A DNA stretch of 64,000 bases, taken from contig NZ_JADPFO010000001.1 of assembly GCF_015668515.1 (NCBI RefSeq), forward strand, positions 1,328,823-1,392,822. Reading direction: 5' to 3'. The notes below the pieces were generated by a model. That model ran no database searches, had not been told where the DNA came from, and saw only the letters and a program-made list of their open reading frames with translations. Numbering within the stretch: position 1 is the stretch's first letter; every line of letters starts with the position of its first letter. Below are positions 1 to 8,185 of this stretch, piece by piece. The translations under genes and the position numbers were made by a program. The stretch comes from Paraclostridium tenue (GTDB lineage Bacteria; Bacillota; Clostridia; Peptostreptococcales; Peptostreptococcaceae).

Positions 1-124
1 CATCTCCAGCTTTAGTTATTCTTAATCCTGTAGATAACTTCTCCATAGATTTTCCTGATAAAGCAGTGTTTTTTGCCATTTGGTTAGTAGCAACCATAGC
101 GTTTAAGTTAGTGTTTATTCTCAT
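1..124 (-). CDS. fliC: Flagellin, N-terminal fragment (gene runs off the window)
   Basis: Major filament subunit, exported through the flagellar type III apparatus. Only the first 41 codons lie in the window. They read MRINTNLNAMVATNQMAKNT and continue with a GLRI-type stretch, the classic flagellin D0 start. The ATG at 124 follows an AAGGAG ribosome site at 134-139. The gene is the last in the flagellar block and has its own sigma-D promoter and a CsrA-type hairpin in its leader, so it can be expressed apart from the operon upstream. The assignment is secure. The length and the variable domain cannot be judged. Confidence 0.95.
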   Translation of the reverse strand, partial: MRINTNLNAMVATNQMAKNTALSGKSMEKLSTGLRITKAGD

Positions 125-133
125 TTTTATACT

Positions 134-161
134 CTCCTTAGTTTTTTACGACATCCTTGTC
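134..161 (-). promoter_or_regulatory. CsrA binding hairpin and Shine-Dalgarno site in the fliC leader
   Basis: In the fliC leader the transcript reads GACAAGGATGTC (161-150): a 4-bp stem GACA/TGTC presents AGGA as a tetraloop. ACAAGGATGT matches the core of the known CsrA consensus ACARGGAUGU. The second GGA is the ribosome site AAGGAG at 139-134. Paired sites, one upstream and one on the ribosome site, are the known arrangement in Bacillus subtilis hag. CsrA and FliW are encoded in the same block, which supports CsrA repression of flagellin translation. That control is inferred here. Confidence 0.75.
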
Positions 162-211
162 TATTTTTATTTATTTACAATTACTTGGCCAAGTATTGCT
201 TACAATTATAT

Positions 212-238
212 ATATCGGATCACTTTTAAAAAACTTTA
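212..238 (-). promoter_or_regulatory. Sigma-D (sigma-28) promoter of fliC
   Basis: On the minus strand TAAA (238-235) is followed by 15 nt and TCCGATAT (219-212). The flagellar sigma consensus is TAAA-N15-GCCGATAA. The -35 element overlaps the TAA stop codon of the preceding chaperone-like gene, so fliC has a private promoter right at the end of the operon. FlgM, the anti-sigma factor for this sigma, is encoded upstream in the same block. Confidence 0.8.
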
Positions 239-556
239 CACTTTTTTATTAAAAATATTTAAATTTTCTTTATTATAGTTAATATATGAGTTATTTGCTT
301 GTTTAGACTTTTTATGCTCCACTATTTCCATCTTAACTTTAATAATATTTTCCTTTATTAAAGAGTGTATTTTTTCATCTATTTCAAGTATCCCATCTTC
401 AACAAGCATTTGTTTAAATAATTTTCTATCACTTACATTATCTAAAATCTTTTGTCTTTCGTTTAAAAGTTCATCAATATAATAAGTGTTATTATTTTCT
501 AATTTATCTATAATATCTAATGATATTTGTTTATACTTTTTGGTTACTACCTCCAT
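236..556 (-). CDS. Small flagellar chaperone-like protein (FliT-like candidate)
   Basis: A 106-residue, charged, helix-rich protein with no signal peptide or membrane segment. I do not recognise its sequence family with certainty. Its position between fliD and fliC, its size and its predicted helical character fit a FliT-type export chaperone for the filament cap; the C. difficile locus also has a small unknown gene here. The ATG at 556 lies 7 nt after GGAGG. That ribosome site sits in the first copy of a perfect 14-bp tandem repeat (547-574), whose second copy carries the start codon. The C-terminal part is rich in Asn and Lys. The FliT role is inference from context. Confidence 0.6.
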   Translation of the reverse strand: MEVVTKKYKQISLDIIDKLENNNTYYIDELLNERQKILDNVSDRKLFKQMLVEDGILEIDEKIHSLIKENIIKVKMEIVEHKKSKQANNSYINYNKENLNIFNKKV

Positions 557-574
557 AAAACTACCTCCATAAAA
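547..574. repeat. Perfect 14-bp tandem duplication at the start of the FliT-like gene
   Basis: The plus strand reads CTACCTCCATAAAA twice without a gap (547-560, 561-574). On the coding strand each unit holds a GGAGG and an ATG. The GGAGG of the upstream unit serves the ATG of the downstream unit. The first ATG (570-568) opens only a 7-codon frame. Confidence 0.85.
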
Positions 575-2071
575 CTATGCTTGGGCAAAGTAGTTCATTT
601 GAGAATTTAATTTATTCATACTAGCTTCTAATTGTCCAAATTGTTTATATAACTTTTCTTCCCTATCATCCATTTTTCTTTGAAGTCTTTTTATCATGTC
701 TTCTTGTCTTTTTAATTGTTCTGAATAATAGTTTTTAACAACAGATGAAGTTTTTTCAAGCCCTGCTTTTCTCGCAAATATAGAAGATGAACTACCAACA
801 TATTTATGCATAGTATCTTTCATTTTTTCTAGCATACTAGTTTTTTCACCTGCAAAAGCTTTAAAAACTCGATCTCCTTCATTTTGAAGAGATTTTCTAA
901 ACTTATCTTCATTTATAGATAATTGTCCTCTTTTATTATAATCTTCACTTGAAGTTAATCCACATTTATTTAAAAACTGAGCATTTTTTCCGAATATAGC
1001 ATTTTGCATACTATCCATAAAACTTCTCATTTCAGAATCATTTCTTAATAATCCTATTTTAGCTTTCTTTTCCCACTTTTCAATTTCTTTTTCACTCATA
1101 TCTTCTTTTTGAGCATCTGTTAAAGGTGAGTAATCTTTATTTTTCTTTTCAGTTATAAGGCCATATACCTTGTCCATTATTTTGTTGTAATCTTCAACAA
1201 ACTTTTTCATATTTTCAACTACAGGTTCTACATCTTGAGTTGAATTTATTTCTGTAGTTCCTTCAGCATGGACGCTATAGTTTATTCCATCTATAGTAAA
1301 TGAATTTGATTCTTGCTCTAATGTTTTGTCAAATGTTTTGTCACTTGATTTAACTTTTATTTCAGCATTTTCTCCTTCGACTTTGTTACCTAATCCTAAA
1401 AACTTTAATGCATCAGATGGATTATTTTTAGAATCAACAATATTTAGTTTAGAACTTTTACCTGTTTTATTAGTTTTAATAGTAAGCTTTCCTGTCATTT
1501 CACTAAAACTTGCTTTTACTTTACCATCAGTACTTTCATTTATCTTTGCTATTAAAGAATCCATAGTATCATCAGAATTTATAGTTATTTCTTTTGATAT
1601 TTCTTTTTCTCCATCTCCATATTTTATAGAAAATTTACTTTCTCCTGTTAATCCTAACTCTGATAATTTAACATCTTTCGTTATTTGATCTCCATTTTTT
1701 AAAAGCTTGTCAGATGATAAACTTGCAGGTTTAGCTAAGTGCTCGACAGTAAAACTATAATCTATATCATTTGCACCTGCACTTCCAGTTGCAGTCATTA
1801 CTTTTTCATTAGAACTTGATACTTTTAATGAATTCCAAGCTTTTGAACTTATTATAGAATCTTTTGATGTTACTGAAAAATATTTATCTTGAAAACTTTT
1901 TATATCTTTCATCACATCCCTATATATTTCTTGTTGCCATTTTATAGTCTGTTCTTTTTGTTTTGCTCTATCAACTTTATTTTGTTCTCCTGAAAGCATT
2001 TGTTTTACTACACTATCAGTTTCCATTCCCGTTGCAAGCCCTGGTAACCTTACACTATTTACCCTTGTCAT
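575..2071 (-). CDS. fliD: Flagellar filament cap protein FliD
   Basis: FliD (HAP2) forms the pentameric cap under which flagellin folds at the filament tip. The 498-residue protein opens with the typical RLPGLATGMETDSVVKQML segment (start of the FliD_N domain). It ends in a long coiled coil (about residues 435-495, EQLKRQEDMIKRLQRKMDD and LEASMNKLNSQMN), the FliD_C signature that inserts into the filament. The length is normal. The ATG at 2071 follows AGGAGG by 7 nt. It lies 11 nt after fliS and is followed by the FliT-like gene, so it is read as part of the flagellar operon. Confidence 0.96.
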   Translation of the reverse strand: MTRVNSVRLPGLATGMETDSVVKQMLSGEQNKVDRAKQKEQTIKWQQEIYRDVMKDIKSFQDKYFSVTSKDSIISSKAWNSLKVSSSNEKVMTATGSAGANDIDYSFTVEHLAKPASLSSDKLLKNGDQITKDVKLSELGLTGESKFSIKYGDGEKEISKEITINSDDTMDSLIAKINESTDGKVKASFSEMTGKLTIKTNKTGKSSKLNIVDSKNNPSDALKFLGLGNKVEGENAEIKVKSSDKTFDKTLEQESNSFTIDGINYSVHAEGTTEINSTQDVEPVVENMKKFVEDYNKIMDKVYGLITEKKNKDYSPLTDAQKEDMSEKEIEKWEKKAKIGLLRNDSEMRSFMDSMQNAIFGKNAQFLNKCGLTSSEDYNKRGQLSINEDKFRKSLQNEGDRVFKAFAGEKTSMLEKMKDTMHKYVGSSSSIFARKAGLEKTSSVVKNYYSEQLKRQEDMIKRLQRKMDDREEKLYKQFGQLEASMNKLNSQMNYFAQA

Positions 2072-2082
2072 AATTATGCCTC

Positions 2083-2466
2083 CTATTTACCAGTCTTTAT
2101 TTTTCTATCAACTGCATACCACATATCTCTTATTTCTTCTATTAAAGGTAATACATTGTCTATTATCTTTACATCTTTTTTTATATTAGCTCTAGATAAT
2201 TCACTTTTTATAAATTCATAAACATTATATAAATTTTGCATATATTTACTAGAATCTTTGTCTATAGTTATCATAAGTTCTAAAAATATATCTTGAACTC
2301 TAACTAATTCTTTATGTGCTCTTTCCATATTTTTATCTATTATAGCTAATCTAGCTATCTTTGTATATTTAACCGCACCATCTAATAACATAAGTAATAA
2401 TTGTTCTTTAGATGCTGTGTTTACAGAATTTTGTTTATATGTATTGTATGGATTTGCCGTATACAT
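2083..2466 (-). CDS. fliS: Flagellin export chaperone FliS
   Basis: FliS binds the C-terminus of flagellin in the cytoplasm and keeps it unpolymerised until export. The 127-residue protein shows the family hallmarks: an N-terminal NPYNTYKQNSVNTASKEQLL segment, LLLMLLDGAVKYTKIARLAI, and a C-terminal helix with MWYAVDRKIK. It lies between csrA and fliD. FliS is also part of the FliW-CsrA-flagellin feedback circuit in Bacillus. There is a single fliS here, whereas C. difficile has two adjacent copies. Confidence 0.95.
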   Translation of the reverse strand: MYTANPYNTYKQNSVNTASKEQLLLMLLDGAVKYTKIARLAIIDKNMERAHKELVRVQDIFLELMITIDKDSSKYMQNLYNVYEFIKSELSRANIKKDVKIIDNVLPLIEEIRDMWYAVDRKIKTGK

Positions 2467-2480
2467 AAATTTCTCCTCAC

Positions 2481-2693
2481 TTACTTAAATAACTTAAAAA
2501 TATCATCAATATTAGCTATAGCTTTTGAATTTTCATCTTTTACATTTTCATATATTTCTTTTCTAAGTATCACCTTATCTCTTGGTGCATCAATAGCTAA
2601 TTTAACACTTCCATCATCTATCTTTATAATTTTTATTTCTATATCGTCTCCAATTAGTATAGATTCATCTTTTTTCCTAGTAATTACTAACAT
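2481..2693 (-). CDS. csrA: Carbon storage regulator / translational repressor CsrA
   Basis: A 70-residue RNA-binding dimer that represses translation by binding GGA hairpins; in flagellated Firmicutes its main target is flagellin mRNA. The protein starts [20 protein letters not shown], the standard CsrA opening with the GD turn, and carries [19 protein letters not shown], which includes the RNA-binding strand. I start it at the ATG at 2693 because the family begins MLV(I/L)TRK; an in-frame GTG at 2702 would add three residues. The start overlaps the end of fliW by 17 nt, so the antagonist pair is translationally coupled. The acidic C-terminal tail is longer than in gammaproteobacterial CsrA. 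Confidence 0.95.
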   Translation of the reverse strand: MLVITRKKDESILIGDDIEIKIIKIDDGSVKLAIDAPRDKVILRKEIYENVKDENSKAIANIDDIFKLFK

Positions 2694-3075
2694 TTTTATC
2701 ACTTCCTATTAAAGGTTCTTTTATTTGATATTTATCATCTTGTAATATTAATTGTTTACCTTTATTATTTTTTATATTTATTATTATAGGAGCTTTTAAA
2801 TTCACTGTACTTTTTTCTAAGGTTTTTCCTAAAGTTATTATATTTAATAATAATACATCATTAGGTGTTTCTATTTGTAATGACTTTATAGTTTCATCAT
2901 CTAAATTTATTTCATAATCTTTTTTTACACAAAAAGGAGATATGGCTATAAATCCTATATTTTCTTCTTCTATGGAGTTGATTAATTTAAATTTAGAATC
3001 ACCTTCAATATCACAAAGATTAAAAGTTTTATAATTTTCAAATCCAGGAAGTCCTTTTTCAAATGTTATATTCAT
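2677..3075 (-). CDS. fliW: Flagellar assembly factor FliW
   Basis: FliW is the allosteric antagonist of CsrA. When flagellin is exported, FliW is freed and relieves CsrA repression of flagellin translation; when flagellin accumulates it sequesters FliW. The 132-residue protein shows [11 protein letters not shown] near the start and FIAISPF further on, both FliW family motifs. It overlaps csrA by 17 nt. Length and context are typical of Firmicutes. The target hairpin is visible in the fliC leader of this window. Confidence 0.95.
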   Translation of the reverse strand: MNITFEKGLPGFENYKTFNLCDIEGDSKFKLINSIEEENIGFIAISPFCVKKDYEINLDDETIKSLQIETPNDVLLLNIITLGKTLEKSTVNLKAPIIINIKNNKGKQLILQDDKYQIKEPLIGSDKNVSNY

Positions 3076-3090
3076 AGTTATTCCTCCTGA

Positions 3091-4023
3091 CTATCTTAAA
3101 TAATCCATTATACTAGGTTGTATTAATTTAGAACCAACTTGAATTGATACATTATAAAGCATTTCTGCTGATTTTAATTCTATAAATTTATTTATATGGT
3201 CTACGTCTTGTTCTAAAGATAATACACCTTTCATATTTAATATATTTTCATCATTAAAATCTTTTATTTTTTCTGCTGTATTTACTCTAACTCCAAAAGT
3301 AGTTCTTGTATTTACACTATGATTAAAAAATTTATCTATATCATCTTTTACATTTCCTAGTAATTCTTTTTTATTTTTTTCTACATCCTTACCATTTGAT
3401 ATATCATTCATAAGCTTAGATAAATTATTTATTTGATCTAAATAGTTTTTCCCATCATTTTCAAAAATTTCTTTAGCTGAAATATTATAATCTACAGTTA
3501 TTCCATCTGAAATTTCAGCTTTTAAATCTTTATTATTTATAGCTGGATTTAATTTTAATGTAACAACTCCATCTTTTTCTTCAAATGATACTGGAACTTC
3601 ATCAACTTCTGTTCCAGAAAACATATGTCTGCCTCCATGAGATGTATTTAATGATTCTCCTAGTTCTTTAATTTTTTCATTAACTTCTGCATGTATAGCT
3701 TTTATTTCTTCATCTGAGTAAGTTCCATTACCTACTTTTAACAAACTTGTTTTTATTTCACCTAAAATATTTCCAATTTCTTCTAAAGATGAATCTGTAT
3801 TATTCATCCAACCTACAGTTTCATCTATATTTTGATTATATTTTTCTGTATATTTAATTTCATTGTTTAAATTCATTATTTTTATAGCTTTGTGCGGATC
3901 ATCCGATACTCTATTAATTTGTTTTCCCGAATCAAGCTGTCTATTTAAAGCATCCCTTCTTTGTAAGCTTTGTTGTGTATCATACATATGATTTCTAATC
4001 ATTGAAGAGTCTGTTATTCTCAT
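3091..4023 (-). CDS. flgL: Flagellar hook-associated protein FlgL (HAP3)
   Basis: FlgL forms the second junction ring between hook and filament. The 310-residue protein starts MRITDSSMIRNHMYDTQQSL and continues with RRDALNRQLDSGKQINRVSDDP, the flagellin-like D0/D1 motif with the SDDP box. It ends with a flagellin-type C-terminal helix (about residues 265-310). The ATG at 4023 follows AGGAGG by 6 nt. It lies 14 nt after flgK, in the same operon. Confidence 0.94.
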   Translation of the reverse strand: MRITDSSMIRNHMYDTQQSLQRRDALNRQLDSGKQINRVSDDPHKAIKIMNLNNEIKYTEKYNQNIDETVGWMNNTDSSLEEIGNILGEIKTSLLKVGNGTYSDEEIKAIHAEVNEKIKELGESLNTSHGGRHMFSGTEVDEVPVSFEEKDGVVTLKLNPAINNKDLKAEISDGITVDYNISAKEIFENDGKNYLDQINNLSKLMNDISNGKDVEKNKKELLGNVKDDIDKFFNHSVNTRTTFGVRVNTAEKIKDFNDENILNMKGVLSLEQDVDHINKFIELKSAEMLYNVSIQVGSKLIQPSIMDYLR

Positions 4024-4037
4024 GTCTGCCTCCTAAA

Positions 4038-5312
4038 TTATCTTATTAATCCATTTATTACAACATTTAATAATGAGTCTATAGTTGAAATCACTTTAGC
4101 ACTTGCATTATATGCATGTTGGAATTGAACTAAGTTTATCATTTCTTCATCTAAAGTTACTCCAGATACGTTAAGTCTTGAATTATCAACATCTTTTAAA
4201 ATTTTACTTTGATTTTTTTCATTTCTTATAACTTCTTGAGATTCATTTCCTAGTCTTTGAATTATATCATTGTAAAAGTTATTGATAGTCATGTTTTCTC
4301 CACCTATAGAAACTTTCTCATCTTTTAACTTATACATCTTTTGTGCTGTTTCTGATGATATATTTATATCTGTTTTTTTACTTAATATATCATCTTTTAC
4401 TTTTAATATTGGTTTATCTCCAACTTCAAAAAAATCAATTCCTAAAGTTTTATTTACATTATCTGTTATACCTTCAGCTAGTTTTTTCACATCATCTTTA
4501 AAGCCTTTTATTTTCTCTATCATATCTAGCGAACCTTTTATTTCACCTGATACACCTTTTATACCTTTAAGGTCAGCTTCCGTTATATCTTTTCCATTTT
4601 CTAGCTTTTCTTTTAATAATTTTTGAACATTTTCATCTTGAATATTCATTTTAAAACTTAGATCATCTAAAATTTTATCTCTTTCATCTAATAAGTCATT
4701 AGGAGATTTCCCGCTACCTTGAACTAATTTGATATGTCTTTCTAATTCTTTTAATTGATCTAGTTTCCCGTTTATTTCTTTTATATTTTCATTTAATTTT
4801 ATTTGTGCACTTTCGCTTAAATTATCTAATTTATTATAAACTTGACTTATTTTTTTTGATAGATAGTCACTATTTTGTATAACTATATCTTTTGATCCCT
4901 TATCCTTTGGGTTTTTAGAAAGCTCTTGCCAGCTTGTAAAGAAGTTATTTATAGATGCTGATATTCCATTTTCTGATGGTTCATTAAATATAGTTTCCAT
5001 AGTAGTATAGTGATCATATTTAATCTCTATTTCTCCATAATTATGACTTTCACTTCTAAATTGGAAATCATAAAAAGTGTTTCTTATTCTAGTAATGTCT
5101 GTAGCTTCAACTCCTGTACCTAGTTGACCTGCACCTAAAGTACTGTTGTATCCTGGGTAACTATATGCACTTCTTGCACTTTGTTCTACTTTTTGTCTTG
5201 AATACCCAGGAGTATTCATATTATTGATATTATGAGAAGTTGTTTGTATTGATGCTTGACTTACACTCATTCCTGTTCTTGCTGATTGTAAGCTACCTAA
5301 TAATCCTGTCAT
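4038..5312 (-). CDS. flgK: Flagellar hook-associated protein FlgK (HAP1)
   Basis: FlgK forms the first junction ring on the hook. The N-terminus (GLLGSLQSARTGMSVSQASI, then SHNINNMNTPGYSRQ) is the flagellar rod/hook signature with the ANPG-like TPGYSRQ box. The C-terminal helix carries VTLDEEMINLVQFQHAYNAS and SALDS-like residues that define FlgK. At 424 residues it is on the short side, so the surface-exposed middle domain is small. The start at 5312 follows GGAGAG. It lies between flgN, its chaperone gene, and flgL. Confidence 0.94.
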   Translation of the reverse strand: MTGLLGSLQSARTGMSVSQASIQTTSHNINNMNTPGYSRQKVEQSARSAYSYPGYNSTLGAGQLGTGVEATDITRIRNTFYDFQFRSESHNYGEIEIKYDHYTTMETIFNEPSENGISASINNFFTSWQELSKNPKDKGSKDIVIQNSDYLSKKISQVYNKLDNLSESAQIKLNENIKEINGKLDQLKELERHIKLVQGSGKSPNDLLDERDKILDDLSFKMNIQDENVQKLLKEKLENGKDITEADLKGIKGVSGEIKGSLDMIEKIKGFKDDVKKLAEGITDNVNKTLGIDFFEVGDKPILKVKDDILSKKTDINISSETAQKMYKLKDEKVSIGGENMTINNFYNDIIQRLGNESQEVIRNEKNQSKILKDVDNSRLNVSGVTLDEEMINLVQFQHAYNASAKVISTIDSLLNVVINGLIR

Positions 5313-5330
5313 AGTTTCTCTCCATTTCTC

Positions 5331-5744
5331 CTATTTACCTACTTGCCCATAAGCATTGTAAGTACCTATTCCTTGATTTGGTTTTATAACATTCATCATT
5401 TTTTTTGTAAAAAATAATCTTTGTTTTAAAAGAGTTTGATTTGCTTCTTTTTGCAATTCAATCATTTTTATATTTGATTTTATTTCTTCATATGCTTCTT
5501 TAATTTTCTCATCTTCACAATTTTCAATCAAAGAACTCATACTAACTTCTTCTGTAATTATATTTCTTCTTTGTATTTCTAACTTAGCTATATCCCTTGA
5601 TATATTCTCTAAATCTTTAGCTATTTTATCCATTTTTGTTACTTCTTTATTAATAATGAACTCATGTTGTTCATCTAATAAATCCAATAATTTTTTAAAT
5701 AACTTTCTTTGTTCATATATTACAACTTTTAATTCAGGGTTCAA
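5331..5744 (-). CDS. flgN: FlgN-family flagellar export chaperone
   Basis: FlgN-type chaperones bind the C-termini of FlgK and FlgL before export. The 137-residue protein is almost all predicted helix with long heptad-like stretches (KELLDLLDEQHEF-type segment near residue 15, then LENISRDIAKLEIQRRNII), the usual FlgN pattern. It begins with TTG at 5744, 8 nt after AGGAGG. It lies between flgM and flgK, the order seen in other Firmicutes. The sequence family is weakly conserved, so the call depends partly on context. Confidence 0.85.
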   Translation of the reverse strand: MNPELKVVIYEQRKLFKKLLDLLDEQHEFIINKEVTKMDKIAKDLENISRDIAKLEIQRRNIITEEVSMSSLIENCEDEKIKEAYEEIKSNIKMIELQKEANQTLLKQRLFFTKKMMNVIKPNQGIGTYNAYGQVGK

Positions 5745-5756
5745 ATCTTTTTCCTC

Positions 5757-6017
5757 CTAAAGTTTTTCAATTATCTTTTTTGCTAAGTCTCTAGAATTTA
5801 CTTTGTAAGTTCCACTTTCGATTTGTTTTTTTAATCTATTAATTTTTTCCATATCTATTGATTCTTCTTTTGAATTAACTTTGCTTAAATATTTACCTAA
5901 TTCAGATATTTCTAATGTATCTGCATTATTTTTGTTTTTATAATTATTATGATTTTTTATTTTATCCATTTTATATATATTATTGAACGCTACTTTCACA
6001 TCATTGCTAACTTTCAA
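5757..6017 (-). CDS. flgM: Anti-sigma-28 factor FlgM
   Basis: FlgM holds the flagellar sigma factor inactive until the hook is complete. The 86-residue protein has the FlgM C-terminal pattern: ADTLEISELGKYL, then a helix with SIDMEKINRLKKQIESGTY and NSRDLAKKIIEKL. I start it at the TTG at 6017 because AGGAGG stands 6 nt before it; the longer frame from 6032 would begin inside that ribosome site. It lies 12 nt upstream of flgN. Its target promoter type is visible in front of fliC. Confidence 0.9.
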   Translation of the reverse strand: MKVSNDVKVAFNNIYKMDKIKNHNNYKNKNNADTLEISELGKYLSKVNSKEESIDMEKINRLKKQIESGTYKVNSRDLAKKIIEKL

Positions 6018-6037
6018 AATATACCTCCTCAAGAATT

Positions 6038-6361
6038 TTAATATTCTTCTTGCATTGATTTTATTTTTGATAATCTTACTGCTATTCTATCATGAATTAT
6101 CATACTTTCTCCACTTGCTATATTAACTCCATTTACGTTTATATCTAGAGGATCTTCTAAACTTTTTTCAAGCTGTATTACATCTCCAACCTTAAAATTC
6201 ACTATTTTTTCTATCTTTTCACGAGTAGATCCTACTAAAACTTCCAACTCCATCTTAGCCTCAGATATAGATTCTATAGCATTTATAGGTTCTAATTCGC
6301 CTAATTCTAATTGTTCAAATTTAGGCTCATAAACTTCTTTTGTTTGTTTTTCATTTTGCAT
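6038..6361 (-). CDS. FliN/FliM C-terminal (SpoA domain) flagellar switch-like protein
   Basis: A 107-residue protein whose last 75 residues form a SpoA/FliN C-ring domain: LEVLVGSTREKIEKIVNFKVGDVI, then LDINVNGVNIASGESMI and the closing IAVRLSKI. The N-terminal 30 residues are acidic and probably disordered. It lacks the CheC-type region of the long Firmicute FliN (FliY), so it is a short FliN-like protein. C. difficile has a similar short gene beside flgM in its late operon. It could be a second C-ring component or a modulator of the switch. ATG follows AGGAG by 8 nt. Confidence 0.85.
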   Translation of the reverse strand: MQNEKQTKEVYEPKFEQLELGELEPINAIESISEAKMELEVLVGSTREKIEKIVNFKVGDVIQLEKSLEDPLDINVNGVNIASGESMIIHDRIAVRLSKIKSMQEEY

Positions 6362-6380
6362 AAATTTATCTCCTTATATC

Positions 6381-6806
6381 TTATAAATATAAATCAATTA
6401 AAAGTCCATTAATTTCATCAATTTGTGATGCCATATCTATATTTTCTTTTTCATCATTAAAAAAATCTCTAGTTATACTTTCTAATTTTTCATTTACTAC
6501 ATTTACTGTTCTAAAGTAGTTTTGATTCCAAAAACTATCTTTTTTATCTATTTCATAAGCATATTCAACCACAGATTTTAAATATTTTTGTATAACTTGT
6601 TTGTAATTAATTACATCTGTATACCCTTTTGTATGTATTAACTTTTTACCTATCTCTTTTATCTGATTTAAATATTTATCTACTTCTTCTTTTGTTTTTA
6701 ATTTGTTAACTTGATTAAAACTCTCACTAAAACTTATTCCCTGTTTAATTTTTCTAGTATCTATATTTGCAGTTTCTTGCACTATTTTAAAATCACTTAT
6801 TTTCAT
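6381..6806 (-). CDS. YaaR family protein (DUF327)
   Basis: A 141-residue all-helical protein of unknown biochemical role. The family hallmarks are visible: KISDFKI at the start, the helix SFSESFNQV, a middle YKQVIQKYLKSVVEYAYEI segment, and the conserved ending IDEINGLLIDLYL. The family occurs in many Firmicutes. Its place between a cyclic-di-GMP protein and fliN/flgM matches the C. difficile flagellar locus and suggests a motility role, which is inference. I start it at ATG 6806, 6 nt after AGAGG, rather than at the TTG at 6812. Confidence 0.8.
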   Translation of the reverse strand: MKISDFKIVQETANIDTRKIKQGISFSESFNQVNKLKTKEEVDKYLNQIKEIGKKLIHTKGYTDVINYKQVIQKYLKSVVEYAYEIDKKDSFWNQNYFRTVNVVNEKLESITRDFFNDEKENIDMASQIDEINGLLIDLYL

Positions 6807-6835
6807 AATCAACCTCTAATAAAATTAACTTATAG

Positions 6836-8128
6836 CTAATTTGTCATACTTTTATATTTACCTTTTCCTACTACATCTATTAATTCATTTAAACTCATAG
6901 GTTTATAACAATAGTACCCTTGTACTAAATCACACTTTATATTTTTTAACATTAAATATTCTGATTCAGTTTCTACTCCCTCTGCTACAACCTTTGTTTT
7001 AGTTGTATGAATCATCTTTATTAAATTTTTGATAAACATAGGATTTACATTCATGTATTCTACTAATGATTTATCTATTTTTATTTCATCTACACTATAA
7101 TTTTTTATATAATTTATAGAATTAAATCCTTTACCAAAATCATCTATAGATATTTTTATCCCTGTACTTTTTATTTCGTTTATTATATCATTTATTTTTA
7201 TAATATCTTCTATATTTTCACTCTCAGTTAATTCTAGTTTCAATAAGTTAAATTTAAAGTTTATTTTATTTATACTGTTTATCAAATCTTTAATAAAAAA
7301 TTCATTATCTAGTTGATTTGGGGATATATTAACGGATAGATCTATTTCTGTATTCAATATCTCATTTAAATATTTTATATCTTCACAAGCTTTTTCCAAT
7401 ATCCATTTCCCAAGTATATTTATATATCCATATTCTTCAGAAAAAGCTATTAGTTTTTCTGGATTTATATATCCATGTTCAAAGCTAAACCACCTTATCA
7501 ACGCTTCTACTCCAACTATCTCTCCACTTTGCAAATCAACTTTTGGTTGATAATATAATTGTATTTCTTCTTTTTTTATAGCTTCTTCTATAGATTTTAT
7601 ACTTATATAATCATCATATCTTTCATTATAAATTTCAAATCCACTTCTTTTTTTTGACAAACTAGACATGCAAACTTCCAATTTACTGGTAGCATCTTCT
7701 ATATTTAAATCTTTGTCTTTATATATAACAGCTGCAATATTAAATTGAATATATATCTTATACTTATTTTCAACTTTATCTAACAATGTAGCCATTATAT
7801 TATTCATAAAATTTTTAATATATACTTCATTTACATTTGGTGTATATATAGCAAATGCAAAATTTGATAGTCTAGCTAAAATCATATCTTTACATTTATA
7901 ACTTAAATTTTTAGCTATAAATTTTATTATCTTATTACCTTTTTCAACTCCATAATTAATATTTATAAAGTTTATTCCATCAATTTCAACTCTTATTATA
8001 GTTCCATTTGACTTCCATTTTATATAATTACAAAAATACTTTTTATTGTATACACCTGTAAGATTGTCTTTTCTTGGTATATGCAAAAATATATTTTTCT
8101 TAATCTTTTTTAGTTGTCTTTTTTTCAT
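6836..8128 (-). CDS. Cyclic-di-GMP phosphodiesterase with degenerate GGDEF and intact EAL domain
   Basis: A 430-residue cytoplasmic protein. The N-terminal GGDEF-fold domain (about residues 20-160) has DNLTGVYNKKYF and IDGINFININYG, but the catalytic loop reads RLSNFAFAI where RLGGDEFAI is expected, so it should not make cyclic di-GMP. The EAL domain (about residues 180-425) keeps its catalytic set: VEALIRW, NISPNQL, LELTESE, ISIDDFGKGF, DEIKIDKSLV, AEGVETESE and VQGYY. The predicted activity is hydrolysis of c-di-GMP, possibly tuned by GTP binding to the dead domain. Placement in the flagellar operon suggests it favours swimming. I start it at ATG 8128 (TGGAG 7 nt upstream); the frame extends to 8158 without a ribosome site. 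Confidence 0.92.
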   Translation of the reverse strand: MKKRQLKKIKKNIFLHIPRKDNLTGVYNKKYFCNYIKWKSNGTIIRVEIDGINFININYGVEKGNKIIKFIAKNLSYKCKDMILARLSNFAFAIYTPNVNEVYIKNFMNNIMATLLDKVENKYKIYIQFNIAAVIYKDKDLNIEDATSKLEVCMSSLSKKRSGFEIYNERYDDYISIKSIEEAIKKEEIQLYYQPKVDLQSGEIVGVEALIRWFSFEHGYINPEKLIAFSEEYGYINILGKWILEKACEDIKYLNEILNTEIDLSVNISPNQLDNEFFIKDLINSINKINFKFNLLKLELTESENIEDIIKINDIINEIKSTGIKISIDDFGKGFNSINYIKNYSVDEIKIDKSLVEYMNVNPMFIKNLIKMIHTTKTKVVAEGVETESEYLMLKNIKCDLVQGYYCYKPMSLNELIDVVGKGKYKSMTN

Positions 8129-8185
8129 ATTTTTTCTCCATAAATAAGGAACATACATACTACTATATATAGGTTAAATAAAATT

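Noticed and set aside
1326-1688. Plus-strand open frame within fliD
   Set aside because: Antisense shadow; codon pattern only mirrors fliD.
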